NCBI GenBank assembly: GCA_001953115.1
Contig: LSSL01002069.1
Coordinates: 1-13,815, forward strand
Reading direction: 5' to 3'
DNA: 13,815 bases
From: Smittium mucronatum
Lineage: Eukaryota; Kickxellomycota; Harpellomycetes; Harpellales; Legeriomycetaceae
Shown: positions 1 to 10,387 of the stretch, one piece after another
How the letters are laid out: each line of letters opens with the position of its first letter
Position numbering within the stretch: position 1 is the stretch's first letter
Made by a program: the position numbers and the translations under genes
The notes under the pieces: model-generated
Told to the model about the DNA's origin: nothing
Databases searched by the model: none
Seen by the model: the letters and a program-made list of their open reading frames with translations, nothing else

Positions 1-397
1 AAAAATTCAAATTTGTAAAATTTACTATAAAATGGATTGTAAAATACTATATAAAAATTCCATATACTAAAAAAAGCAATGGCATATAGCTTATTCGTGT
101 TTTCTGCTTCGTTTTTTCAATAAAGTCTTGGAATATCACTATCAGGAAAGTTTGTTTAAACAAAAAAAAATCACAAATGAATAACTCTTTTTGCTATAAC
201 CATCTATAAAACAGGAGAAAATATATATTTAACACGTTCTCAAATACACCGAAAAGTGATTGAAGGGGCTTGTGCTCAGAGTATTATACTAGTTAGAAAT
301 TTTTAAAATATAATACAAGTAATAATTAATACATCTAAAAGTAAAGTCACTAAATGGCAAGCATAGTAAGAAAGATTAGGGCAAAGTACGATTATAG
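1..397. other. 3' flank of adenylate cyclase; no gene seen
   Basis: This AT-rich stretch follows the TAA stop of the cyclase (398-400 on the plus strand). It should hold the 3' untranslated region, but no AATAAA is visible on the minus strand. An AATAAA occurs on the plus strand at 119-124, where no upstream coding region is in view. No RNA gene or ORF of note was found on either strand. Confidence 0.6.
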
Positions 398-3300
398 TTA
401 TAAATAAACTGATAATATACTGGCGGATATTTCTACCCTATTGACGAGAGTCTGGAATATTTCGTTGTATTTCTGAAGCTCCATATTTGATTTATTTCCC
501 ATTTCGTCATCTGAACAGTCACCAACTAAGACTTTATCATGCCGAATTCTGTCGAGATTTAACGGAATAGGATTTGATTTGTAAAACACTGGGTCCACAA
601 TGTGTTTTCTGGAAACTTTTTCCATGAAAGATATATTGTAATCATTCTCTTTATTAGAATTGGTTTTAGCACACACACAGTTCCCATGATTATCTAAAGA
701 CTTATTGCAGAGAGCTATATGTGCAGCCAATGTTTCAGCTCTGAATGAAAGTAAGTTTAAATACTCCAAAGCGTTTACCATTGCATCCTTACTTAGACTG
801 GTTCCTAAACTGTAATTTATTAAGTCAGAATCGGATGATTTGAATATAGAAACATCTTTTTTTGGTAGAGAGATTGATGAACTCATTTTAGCGTTTCCGT
901 TTTCAGTATATTCGAACCTGATTAGTTTGTGATTGGTCGAAATTGATGTAAGATTTTGTATAGGAAGATCCGGATTTACTTTATCATACTTACTCATAAG
1001 ATGAGATAGTAATAACCGTCCGGAAGGGCTGAATTTAACAACCAAATGTTCATCAAGAACTTTGGGATCAGAAAGTACTCTCTTGTTATGAAAATCTAAA
1101 ATATTAGGAACTTCAACATCTTTAACCTTATTTATTTCCAATTTATCGACTTTATGTGGTTTCATAAATTTTAATAAAGAGCTTCGATTCGACGATGGAG
1201 AAATTGAATTTTTTCGAATTCGATTATTAAATTTTGAGAATTGTTTCAAAGCATGCTTATGAACTTTAGTTTTGTTTCCAATTTTTTCATTGGAACCAAA
1301 AATAATGGGAAAGTCGAGAGTTGCTCTGCTTTTAAGTGATTTTGAAGGCTTAAATTTATAATGTTTGTAATGTCTCCAGCTTGGTTTTACTGCTTTTTCA
1401 GTACTTTCCATACTCTGGGAATCTATAGACATTCTAGTTTTTACAATATCCATTTTTCCAGAAATAGATTTCTCACTTAAAAACCCTTTTTGTTTCAAAT
1501 ATTTTCTTGATGTAACACCTTCATTGATTTTAATTATAGGAACTTTGGTTAAATTGGATTCATTTTTCTTTTCTAAAAACATCTGGTAAATGTTTGATCT
1601 TGAAGAATTGTTAGTAGCTTTCTTAAAATCAGGTGCAGATTTGGATCTACGAACACCACTGTGAATTTTTAGTTCTTTAAGTTCTACCTGACCTTTAGGG
1701 ATGAATTCGAAGAGATTTTCCTTAGATAAAGAGTAGTGTCGATTGGAATTGCAGTTGCGATTTTGGACATTAGAATCGCTGCCATATAATAAGTTGTCAT
1801 CTGACGGAATATCAGACCAGTAAGGACTTCCTAAGCTCTTTGAATGCTTAAGAGCCAACGAAATGTCACTAAGATGGCGATCGTGCATCTTAAGGGAAAT
1901 TACTGATTCATTTCCACTCAAAAAGTCCTGAGAATCTAGAGATTTTGAATCTGACCAATTGCTGGAATTAGCGCTTTCTACTGACCTGTAAGTCAAAATT
2001 TGCTTCAAGTTTATCCTATTTGGTATTTTTGATTTGGAATTTTGGCCGTGCTTAACGCTCTCAGAATTGAGATTATTTCTGAATAAATCAAATCCTTCAT
2101 TACGGAGTGTTTTTTTTAAGGTTTTTGTATGTTTATCATTTTTGTTATAAAGTCTCATTTTGGGCTGGCGTGCTGAGTGTCTTTTATGCTTTTCATTATC
2201 AAATTGTAAACCAGAGCCTGAGTTGAGTGAATCCCTGTTAGTGGTTTTAGTTCCTTGAACTATTTTGTCATGTGTGAAAAATATATTTTGATCCCCATCT
2301 TTATCGTAATAGACAGAATTCGTTTCCAAAGGCGCTTTAACTGACTGGGGATTGGATTTTTCAAGGTTAAAAGATAACCTATTTTCTGATGAAGATTTAC
2401 GATCAATAGAGGGATTATTTAGATCATTTTTAGGTTTATTATTCGCATCAATAAATGGATTGAAATGTGGTTTAGGCTTCTGTTTGCTTAAAACATCATC
2501 CTCATAGTCCAACCTTAATTTCAAAGATGCAGGGTAAACTTGACATATAGTTTCAGGCGTCTCCAATCCCTTTAGTTTCTTCTCACCTACTAACTTAATT
2601 CCCATTCCCACATTCCACAACATTTGAACGTCTTTTGCTAGCTTAGGATCGCGAATAAGTTTGCTCATATCAGTTATCTCTTCTTCTTTTGCGACTTTAA
2701 ATAAATTTAAAATTGCCACAACCTCCTCAGCAACATCATTGCTAACAAATATTTGTCCTCCATCAGCTACGCCAGATACTCTAGCTGCTCTGTTAACCAT
2801 GGGGCCAAAATAATCCATTCTGTTGGTTATAGGATCCTCTTCGCATAATGGGGTTCCAACATGAATTCCCATCCTAACCCTTAGACCTCTATAAATTAAT
2901 TTTTTTTTATCTTTTTTCTGTATTATACCAAAATCGTCAACAATATTATCAGCCATATATTCTTTTGACTGGCTATCATAAGTGCCAATCCTTTTATCGG
3001 AATCAGAATCTTCAGGATAATATATAGGTTGGCCATCTACAGTTTCAAGAATATCCTGCGGCCAATCTATATCCAAAAACGCTAGTTGTACGGATAAGCA
3101 CCAGTTAAGAGCACTAGCTACAGTTGAAAATGACACCATAAAAGCGTCACCTTCAGTCTTGACCTCATAACCTCCCACACTTCTTAAAATCTTTCTCATT
3201 ATTCCGTTGTGAATTTTAATCGCTTGCCTCATGGCAGCAGGCTTAGCATCCCATTGAGAAGTAGAGTTTTTCACATCTGTAAACACTAAAGTCACTTCAC

Positions 3301-6300
3301 CTACAGGGGGGGCTATTGTATTTCTGGATAGGTTATGATCTTTGTTAGAACCTTGATGGTTCCGTGAACGTTGTCTTCTTCCATTATCGTTATCCCCACC
3401 ATTAAATTTGTCATTGTAGTCATCATCGCTTTCAATATCGTTTAAACTAATTTGATAGGCACCGAATGGCAAATCCACTTGACTGCTTTTCATTATTTTT
3501 TCAATTTGATTGGATTCGTGTTTGGATTCCGTATTCATAAGAGCTATTCTACCCTTTCCAGGTTTGCTCCCGATTACTGACTCTCTAACAGACTTGCATT
3601 TCATCATACCTTTATTAGATTTGATATCCGAAGACTTGAACTGTATCACCATTACCATGATTGCTTTTTTTGATCCGTATGACATAGCGTAATCCCTTAA
3701 ACGAGACGCTGCAACCACTGGATCGTTTCGGTGGTACCTTGCTATTTCAACGGCCAATTCCACATTTATATAATTCCATAAGGCATTGTTTCCCAAGATA
3801 ACAAACTCGTCATCTTTTCCCAATTGCAGCGATCGTATCGTAGGTTCGGCATTCACGTAAGGCATCATACCAAAGCATCCAAACCCCCTTGTAAGGATTT
3901 TTTTGCTTAAAATTTCACCTTTATTAAAAGTCCCTGCCAAGCTACGAATCCGCATATTTTCTTCCTTGTTGGTTACAGTATGTAATGTAGACAAAAGAAT
4001 GGGATTTCCACGCCTTGACAAAACGCCTTTGGCATCGCCAAGATTGGCTATATACAAAGTCTGGTTTTGAACAAATGCCACAATTGCAGCAGCCCCTATG
4101 AATAAATTTACGTTTTTGAAATCGTTATAGTTGAAATCTTTACTTAATTTGCGAAAGCTCTCATCATTCATAAGGTCAGAATATGTGGAAGACCCAAATT
4201 TATTATCAGTTGAATTTAAATTCTCATTTTGTGGATCAAACTGGTTGTAAATGGAGCTAGAGAATTTCCAAGTTGGAATCTCAATTCCCAGAGTTTTATT
4301 TACTTCAAGAAAAGTCTTCCTTATGGCATCAGTGACAAAGTCGCTAGGCCTAGTAGAATCAATGTTGGGGGTCAATGGAGCTCCAGAAGAAGAGGCTTCA
4401 GGCACGTCTTTTAATTTCCCATCAGTTCCTAAAGTTTCACTGTGATTAGTTTTCTGTTTACTTAATTCCCCTGGTCGAAGTTTAGCGTTAGATGTTGGAG
4501 GAAGTTGTTTTGTTTTATAAGATTTGTCGAGATCCTTACTAAACAATGTTTTTTTTTGAGATTCTGAATTAGTGTCTTTGTCACGGCTGTGAAAAAAGTT
4601 CAACTTCAAATTGCTTCTTTTTCCGGAAGAGTTAGACATTAGATTAGATTTAATAATTTCGGTATTATTTTCATTTACAACGAGGGATGAATTTTTTTCA
4701 TGGATCCTTTTGAAAGTGCTTTCTTCTTGCTTAACTGGGTCAGGTCGGTTAATATTTACGGAGCATTGCTTGAAGTAATTTTCAAAATCGTTGAGCTCTT
4801 GCTTAAAAAAATATACAAACTTGTCTGCAAGATATTTAACTAAAGCACTCCCAAAAACTGGAGGACAGTTCTGGGCATGGAAAATACCAAAAACAACCTC
4901 GTTCTGAGTGGAATTGGATTTAGAACTTACTAAATCCCTAAGAGCAACAGTTGGATCATTGCCCAATGCATCGGCTATCCCATAATTAACAAATTTGAGA
5001 TCCTCAGTCATTCTGACACGGCGCATAGGAGTTTCCTCTGGCAAAGGAACCATCACAGTTAGCTGCAGCAAGCCCAAAGTACGGAGGTTTTTGAGTTTAT
5101 AAAAATCAGACATGTCTTGAGAAGGATCAGGAAAAATCATAGGAACATTGTAAGGACCAACTCTTAGCATGTTTGGACGTTTATCATAACCGTCAGATGG
5201 GTTGAAATAAGACAACTTGCCCTCTTCATTAATGTTGGAGCCATGTAGTTTTTTTCCAACAAATCTTTGCCCTACTATTTCAAGTCTAGTGTTATATGAA
5301 AAATTTAAGTATTGGAGTTCTAAATTCCAATTCCAATTCCAATCATACTGCCAATTGGTTATGTTGTATTTAAGTTGATTATGAGAAGCATCTAACACAG
5401 TTAAATTTGCCAATTTGGCAAACCAGCTTGGGAGGGATTGTAATTTATTATTGTTTATGAATAAAACGCGCAAATCTTTCCAATATTTCACGGAAGAATC
5501 CTCCTCAGGTATCGTAGACAATTTGGTTCCGGATAAATACAACTCAACCATTTTATTCATGTATGACATGGATAAAATCGGTATCTCATATAAATCATTG
5601 TATGAAATATTCAGAATAGTCAACTCAGGTAAATATTGACACAAAATCAAAAAATCATCACCAAGAAAATTGTTGGCTATATTGATCTCCTTAAGGGAAT
5701 TGGATAGCGGAGGCAAAATGGAAGAACTAAACTTTAAGGTCTCTACTCTGGTTTTTTTGGAACTATGATCAACTATTGGCTGTATATTGTTTTTGGAGAA
5801 GGTGTTGGATAAAGGGGGTAAAGCTTTGAGTGAGGATTCACTGTTGACGGCAGAGTTGCCGATTTCTGTGGATTTGGATTGGTTTGGGTGAAGTGGGCAG
5901 TTTGGAATATTTTTAACAGTCTCTATATTGGAATCCTCATTTTTTGGAGAAAAAGGGTGATTTTCATTGCCATCCTCGACAACATAATTTTCTTTACCAA
6001 ATGAAATATTCTTATTCACAGAAGTGTTTTCTTGAGTAGATATCCCTTGCTCGTTGGATATAAGCACATTAAAAGGGGGATCAGAGATCTTATTTTCAAT
6101 ATTTGAACTTAAGGTATGACTATCTGAACAAATACACTTTAATTGCTCTAGATTTTTGGATAAAGAAATGTCATTCATAGATAATGAAGAAGACTGGTAC
6201 AGATCTTTTGGTAGCTGATCAGATATGGAAAGTGACAGACTACTTACTTCAAAATCATTGGTTGGGATATTAGTTTGATTATTGAGTCCAAGATCTTTGG

Positions 6301-9300
6301 TTTTGTTATGAGCTAGTTTTAATCTTTGTGCGATAGATGGCGATGAAAAAGCGGCAGTTCTGACACTGCCAAACTCATTGTTGTTTCTAGAACTATTATT
6401 CAAGGATGTGGGGTGAGGAAACTGGTCGAGAACGTTGGATGAAAAGTTAATGGTTTTTAGAGCAGGCATAAGCCATATCTCTGGAGGTATAGACTTAAGC
6501 TTGTTCCTATGAACGTCAAGAACCCTTAGGTTTTGGATAGTAAAAAGTTCTTTAGGCAAAGTACTCAGAGAATTAGTAGAAAGAGATAAGTATTCTAAAT
6601 TATGTAAACTGGAAACGGATCTTGGTAGTGCCACTAAATGGTTATTGTTTAGAATTAAAGTTTTGAGCTGGCTGAGGTACAAAAACATATCTTTCGGAAG
6701 CTCTGTCAATTTATTAAATCTTAAATCTAAAACAGTGAGATTCTCGAGTCTAGATGATATGGTAATATCTGCTAGCTTGTTTTGATTTAAATAAATATTT
6801 TCGATCTTATCCAAAGAAAAAATAGGAAAAGAGAGATGATTGTTCCCGGAGTAAAGGTTTTTTAATTTTGGAAGATTACTTATAGGAGAAAGATCATCAA
6901 AATTATTTAATTCAAGGTTTATAGTTTCAAGGTTTGTAAGTTTAGACATCCCAAAAGGGAGACTCCCATCCATGTAGTTACCTGTTATATTCAAAACTTC
7001 AAGATTCACTAAATGTGAAACGCTATCCGGAATCGAATCAATCAAATTGTATGATATATCGAGAATTTTTAAAGATGACATCCTGGTCAAAATTTTCGGA
7101 AAAGTTTTGAACTGATTATTTCTAAGGCTAAGATCCACGAGATTTTCCAAATTCGCCAAGCTTGATGGAAGATCAGAAATTCTATTATTTTCTAAATTCA
7201 AAACTTGTAAATTTATAAGAAAATTTGTCAAAACATCTCCTACTTTAGTGAGAATATTGCTACTAAAATCGATTCTGATAAGGTTAGGTGTATGTTCTAA
7301 AGATTGTGGAATTTTAGCAAAATAACAATTGGAGACATTTAAATCTTTTAAGGACACACATTCTTGCAAAAAATCACTAGGCAAATTGAGACCAGGGTTT
7401 TCTGATAAGTCTAGGGACTGGATATACATGGCATGGTTATAAATTGGAACAGGGATCGTTTGTAGGCGCTTATTCTTCAGAATAACTTCAGTTGCTAACG
7501 AACTAAGCTCATCAATATTTAATGGAATTGATGTTATTCCAGCTTTTACTAGAGTGAATTTACAGATGTAAGAATTGTCCTGTAATCCTTTTGCTGGGAT
7601 ATTGTCACGGGAAGAATATCCGATGTTTTTTAAGGCATTTTTGAAAATATAAGCAGGCATTTCGTTCATTTTCAAAATGCGGCTTAGACCATTCGCCTCA
7701 GTCAAGTATATACAATGGAGAGAAATGTCTGGAATAAAAAATTTCTTTCCAGCCATTGCTAGCAAATCAGAAACAGTGTTAGTGAGCTTGACATTGAAAG
7801 TTCCGAATCCAGAATCCAGTCTATACAGTCTTAGTCGATACTAAACAACAAGAAAAAATATTAGATAGAGAAAAATCAAATCAAGGTTATTAAGAAATGA
7901 AGAGATAAATTTGAATATACAGGAGATAAAAAAAGTTAAAAGGAATACAGTTACAAAAAAATAGTTTACTTGTAAGGAGTCATCTATGGGAATGAATTGG
8001 GGGGGGCTGTCACTTTTTTCGGAGGGACTACCTCTTGCAAAAGATCCAGAGAGAGTAATTTCAGTTTCAGCGTTGGGCAAAGGAACTACAGACCAAGACT
8101 CTGGAACAGTCCAAGCGCCAGAATCACGAGATAAAGATTCCTTCCTCAAGTAAGAATCAAAGTCTTCTAAATGATCATGGGAGATAAAGCTGGAGTCAGA
8201 TGGAAGGGAATTATTTACGATGTATTTCTCCAACTTTGAATGGTTGGAAGAGCTATTGGAATGTTCATATGGAGCGAAAAGACCTTTTGTATTACTATGC
8301 TGAATTTCCGTAGAATTTTTTTTGGAAAGGGAATTACTTTTAGAAGATTTCCGTTTTTCAACAAAGTTGTCGATGATCAATTTTGACTTATTTATTAGAG
8401 AAAGATGGGAGGAGCTTTTTTTGGACAGAGAATAGTTCTGGGGATTATTAACAGAATTTGACAACGATCTGGAACGACTTCGTGTCGAATTAGAGGGTAA
8501 CTCGTTATCGTAAGGATTGTGCGACTTAATAAATAAATCAGGATTACTGGAATTGAAATCTTGTTTTAAAATCGAAGAAGGGACGTAAGAATCGAGCTTG
8601 TAATCAAGCAACTGATTTGGTTGAGTTTGAAAGTTATTCAAATAAGATCCTGAAGGTTTTTCGGATGAACCCTGAATAGAATAAGGCTCTAAATTTGAAG
8701 GATCGTAGGTATCTTTTAAATCATTAGATCGAGAATGGATTTGATTATTTTTAAGTTTCTTGAAATCAACAATGTTTGATATGTCAGAGAAATCGAGGTT
8801 AACTAGTGAATTTTGGATATAATTAGAGATAAACGTTTTTATGGAGCAAAAAATAAAAATAATAAAGAAAAAGATATCAATAAAATGAACCTTTAATGTC
8901 GCCATATATTAAAGAGTTTTCAGTTGTTTTAGAATTTGATTTTTTTTTATATTTGGCATTCGAATTAAAAATAGAAGAAGAAGAAGCCTTTCGAGAATTG
9001 AGAAATTTATTATTTAATTTGGAAGTATTCTTGTTGTTATTAAACTCGGCAGAGGAATCCTTAGTGTAATTAGGCTCGTTAGTGGGAACATTTTCATAAA
9101 AAACTTCGGAATCTGATAAATGTACATTGTAAATTAATTAAATGAAAAAAACAAAAAAATACTAAATCATTTAAGACTAAATCGATGAAACATTATAATA
9201 TGATTAAGGGACGGAATTAGATAAAAGGAAATACAGCATACCCTGATCTTTTTCGACGTCTTTTTTCTTAAAAAATTTGAAGAATCCTATTTTTCCTAAA

Positions 9301-9371
9301 GCAATCTTAGTATTTCCAGATGGATTTTCATTATTCAAGCTGTTTTTGGCCGACTTCGATTTTAAATTCAT
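398..9371 (-). CDS. CYR1: Fungal adenylate cyclase (Cyr1 family), four exons, 2875 aa
   Basis: Converts ATP to cAMP for the Ras/Galpha-cAMP-PKA pathway; fungal members act as peripheral membrane proteins. Proposed exons are 9371-9242, 9112-8891, 8802-7970 and 7840-398, and all joins are in frame. Domain order, full-length numbering: basic N-terminus; Galpha-binding-like motif near 335-375 (W348, W354 in AWTVPESWSV); Ras-association domain about 396-490; LRR block one 490-875; Asn/Ser-rich linker; LRR block two 1107-1250, with the family's YDWNWN signature; PP2C-like domain about 1304-1799; class III cyclase domain about 1905-2176. Catalytic residues are intact: metal ligands D1917 (VFTDVKNST) and D1960 (KTEGDAF), base-contacting K1956 and D2071, transition-state N2078 and R2082. 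A disordered Ser/Lys-rich tail of about 700 residues follows, longer than the roughly 2000-residue yeast enzyme would suggest. The start ATG is the first in-frame one after an upstream stop. Identity is near certain; exons 1-2 are less so. Confidence 0.93.
7841..7969 (-). other. Intron 3 of the adenylate cyclase gene
   Basis: Donor GTAAAC at 7969 follows a CAA (Gln) codon, and acceptor TTGTTTAG ends at 7841. A CTAAT branch-like motif lies about 25 nt before the acceptor. The intron is 129 nt, phase 0. It must be removed because a stop (TAG, formed by the acceptor itself) separates the two frames. Immediately downstream the frame reads YRLRLYRLDSGFGTF and then NVKLTNTVSDLL, the expected first strands of the fungal Ras-association domain, running straight into LAMAGKKFF. 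Confidence 0.88.
8803..8890 (-). other. Probable intron 2 of the adenylate cyclase gene
   Basis: The reading frame of exon 2 runs through ...NSLIYGDIK and stops (TGA) shortly after. The frame of exon 3 becomes hydrophilic and serine-rich just after an ACTAG acceptor ending at 8803. Splicing GTTCAT (8890) to this acceptor gives an 88-nt phase-1 intron and an in-frame join (a Val codon). A CTAAT branch-like motif lies inside. The donor is weaker than those of the other two introns, so the exact boundary is uncertain. The alternative is a start at the ATG at 8905 with the T-rich segment translated as a hydrophobic N-terminus. Confidence 0.6.
9113..9241 (-). other. Probable intron 1 of the adenylate cyclase gene
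   Basis: Donor GTATGC starts at 9241 and acceptor TTTATCAG ends at 9113, enclosing a 129-nt AT-rich phase-1 intron. Joining completes a GAT codon and links the basic peptide FFKFFKKKDVEKDQ to SEVFYENVPTNEPNY and the rest of exon 2. Both flanking exons lack stops in the joined frame over their whole length. The donor fits the common fungal GTATGN pattern. Confidence 0.68.
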
Positions 9372-9560
9372 TTTACTTAGTGAGGATATTTGTAGAACAT
9401 AAAAATAATAATATGTGTATATTAGTGTGTTAAGACGATAGATAAATTAAATAAAGAACAAGAAGGAGGTGCAGTAGAGATACAGTGGGGGATGAAGAAC
9501 GAAAATAAAATACAAAGAAAGAGTAGTGGAAGCTCAGAAACTAGATATCAGAGCCCCTAA
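9372..9560 (-). promoter_or_regulatory. Cyclase 5' flank with pyrimidine-rich tract
   Basis: Read on the minus strand, about 9455-9545 is dominated by C and T (the plus strand is A/G-rich). Such tracts are often found just upstream of transcription starts in fungal promoters. An AT-rich segment lies between this tract and the ATG, but no canonical TATA box is obvious. An in-frame stop near 9448 closes the coding frame upstream, supporting the ATG at 9371 as the start. Transcription start and binding sites cannot be fixed from sequence alone. Confidence 0.35.
9377..9400 (-). promoter_or_regulatory. Possible 7-codon upstream ORF before the cyclase start
   Basis: An ATG at 9400 opens a frame reading MFYKYPH and then TAA, with the stop only five bases before the main ATG and in a different frame. 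If the transcript starts further upstream, scanning ribosomes would meet this ATG first. That could reduce or regulate translation of the cyclase. It is seen directly as an ORF; any role is inference, and a transcription start inside or below it would make it irrelevant. Confidence 0.3.
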
Positions 9561-9698
9561 CAAAAGTTTAATAATAAGATTTAAGTTATGCTGTTGCATT
9601 ATTATACCAGCACCAGTTCTTTGAAAAATGCTTTTCCTGGACTTCTGTTGATGTCACCAAGCAAATAAATGCTATACTCTCACTCTGATTCGTGAGTA

Positions 9699-9893
9699 AA
9701 TAATAATCTGCATTTACATCCTACACTATTCGTGGTTGGCAAATTATCTGCATTTACCTTTAGACTACTTGAATCTGCCAAATTGTCTGCATTTTTTATT
9801 AGCGTGTTTGTAATCGACAAATTATCTGTATATTTTTTTAACGTATTTGTATTTGGCAAATTATTTGCATTAAACTCAAGGACTAGTAACAAA
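9699..9893. repeat. Five imperfect tandem 39-bp units (13-codon period)
   Basis: Units begin at about 9699, 9738, 9777, 9816 and 9855, each near the core GGCAAATTATCTGCATTT, with no length change between units. The period is a multiple of three and both strands are open through the array. On the minus strand it reads as 13-residue units of the type ADNLPTTNSLKKN inside an ORF of about 76 codons (9910-9680). On the plus strand it reads as KLSAF-type units. It may be a non-coding minisatellite or the relic of a repeat protein; neither reading has a recognised family. Confidence 0.75.
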
Positions 9894-10079
9894 TTACATT
9901 GCGATATCATCTTAGCTCTAATTTTCGTATACTAAATTGACCCACTCCCGTTTGCTAAAATCAACACATTTTTTTAGGCAATATATTCGAGCACACCCGA
10001 TTTATTGATTTGCATATTCAAACCTATCAAAACGTCATCTCTTAGAACAAAGCTAAAATACAGGATGCATAGAAAAATA
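9894..10079. other. Intergenic stretch, nothing recognised
   Basis: AT-rich DNA between the 39-bp repeat array and the coding-like relic. No ORF, RNA gene or repeat that I can support. Confidence 0.5.
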
Positions 10080-10286
10080 TTAGATGATATTTAATACTTC
10101 ATCCACCAGCGGGTCTATACCATCAGAAGGTGGATAATACACATCTCCATTTTTCGACTTTTCGATCTTGATAGATTAAGTTTTGCCATCATTTGAAGCC
10201 AATATTCAAACTGCGTAGCTTTCATCTAAAAATATTATTTGTATTTTATTGGTTACATTTTTTAAACTAATATAATTTTTGAAATA
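10080..10286 (-). pseudogene. Coding-like relic with two in-frame stops, unidentified
   Basis: One minus-strand frame reads KIQIIFLDESYAV, stop (TGA at 10208), ILASNDGKT, stop (TAA at 10178), SIKIEKSKNGDVYYPP, SDGIDPLVDEVLNII, stop (10082). The residue mix (Asp, Gly, Pro, Glu, Ser) is less biased than translations of the surrounding AT-rich DNA and is locally richer in GC. This suggests a decayed exon or transposon fragment. I do not recognise a family. Chance is a real alternative, since the longest uninterrupted piece is only about 31 codons. Confidence 0.28.
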
Positions 10287-10387
10287 TTAGCAAATCATGA
10301 TACATATTTCACATTGATGATTAATGAGCCAACAGATACAATATGTAGCTTTTATTCATTGGATAATAACAAAGCCATCTTTTTCAC

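Noticed and set aside
119..124. AATAAA on the plus strand as a polyadenylation signal
   Set aside because: No plus-strand coding sequence precedes it in view, and the hexamer is common in AT-rich DNA.
5315..5350. Short GGAATT-type repeat in the second LRR block
   Set aside because: It encodes the YDWNWN segment, which I recall as conserved in fungal adenylate cyclases, so it is coding sequence and not an expanding microsatellite.
3510..5639. Plus-strand ORFs at 3510-3692, 4229-4414, 4251-4445 and 5415-5639
   Set aside because: They lie opposite conserved cyclase domains and have no features of their own; shadows of the real gene.
7841..8905. 354-codon ORF read as a membrane protein with hydrophobic segments at both ends
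   Set aside because: Both hydrophobic stretches are translations of T-rich introns (8890-8803 and 7969-7841). The hydrophilic middle is exon 3 of the cyclase.
9732..9935. 67-codon plus-strand ORF over the 39-bp repeats
   Set aside because: It is the other-strand reading of the tandem array. The minus-strand reading has a more protein-like composition, and neither is proven coding.
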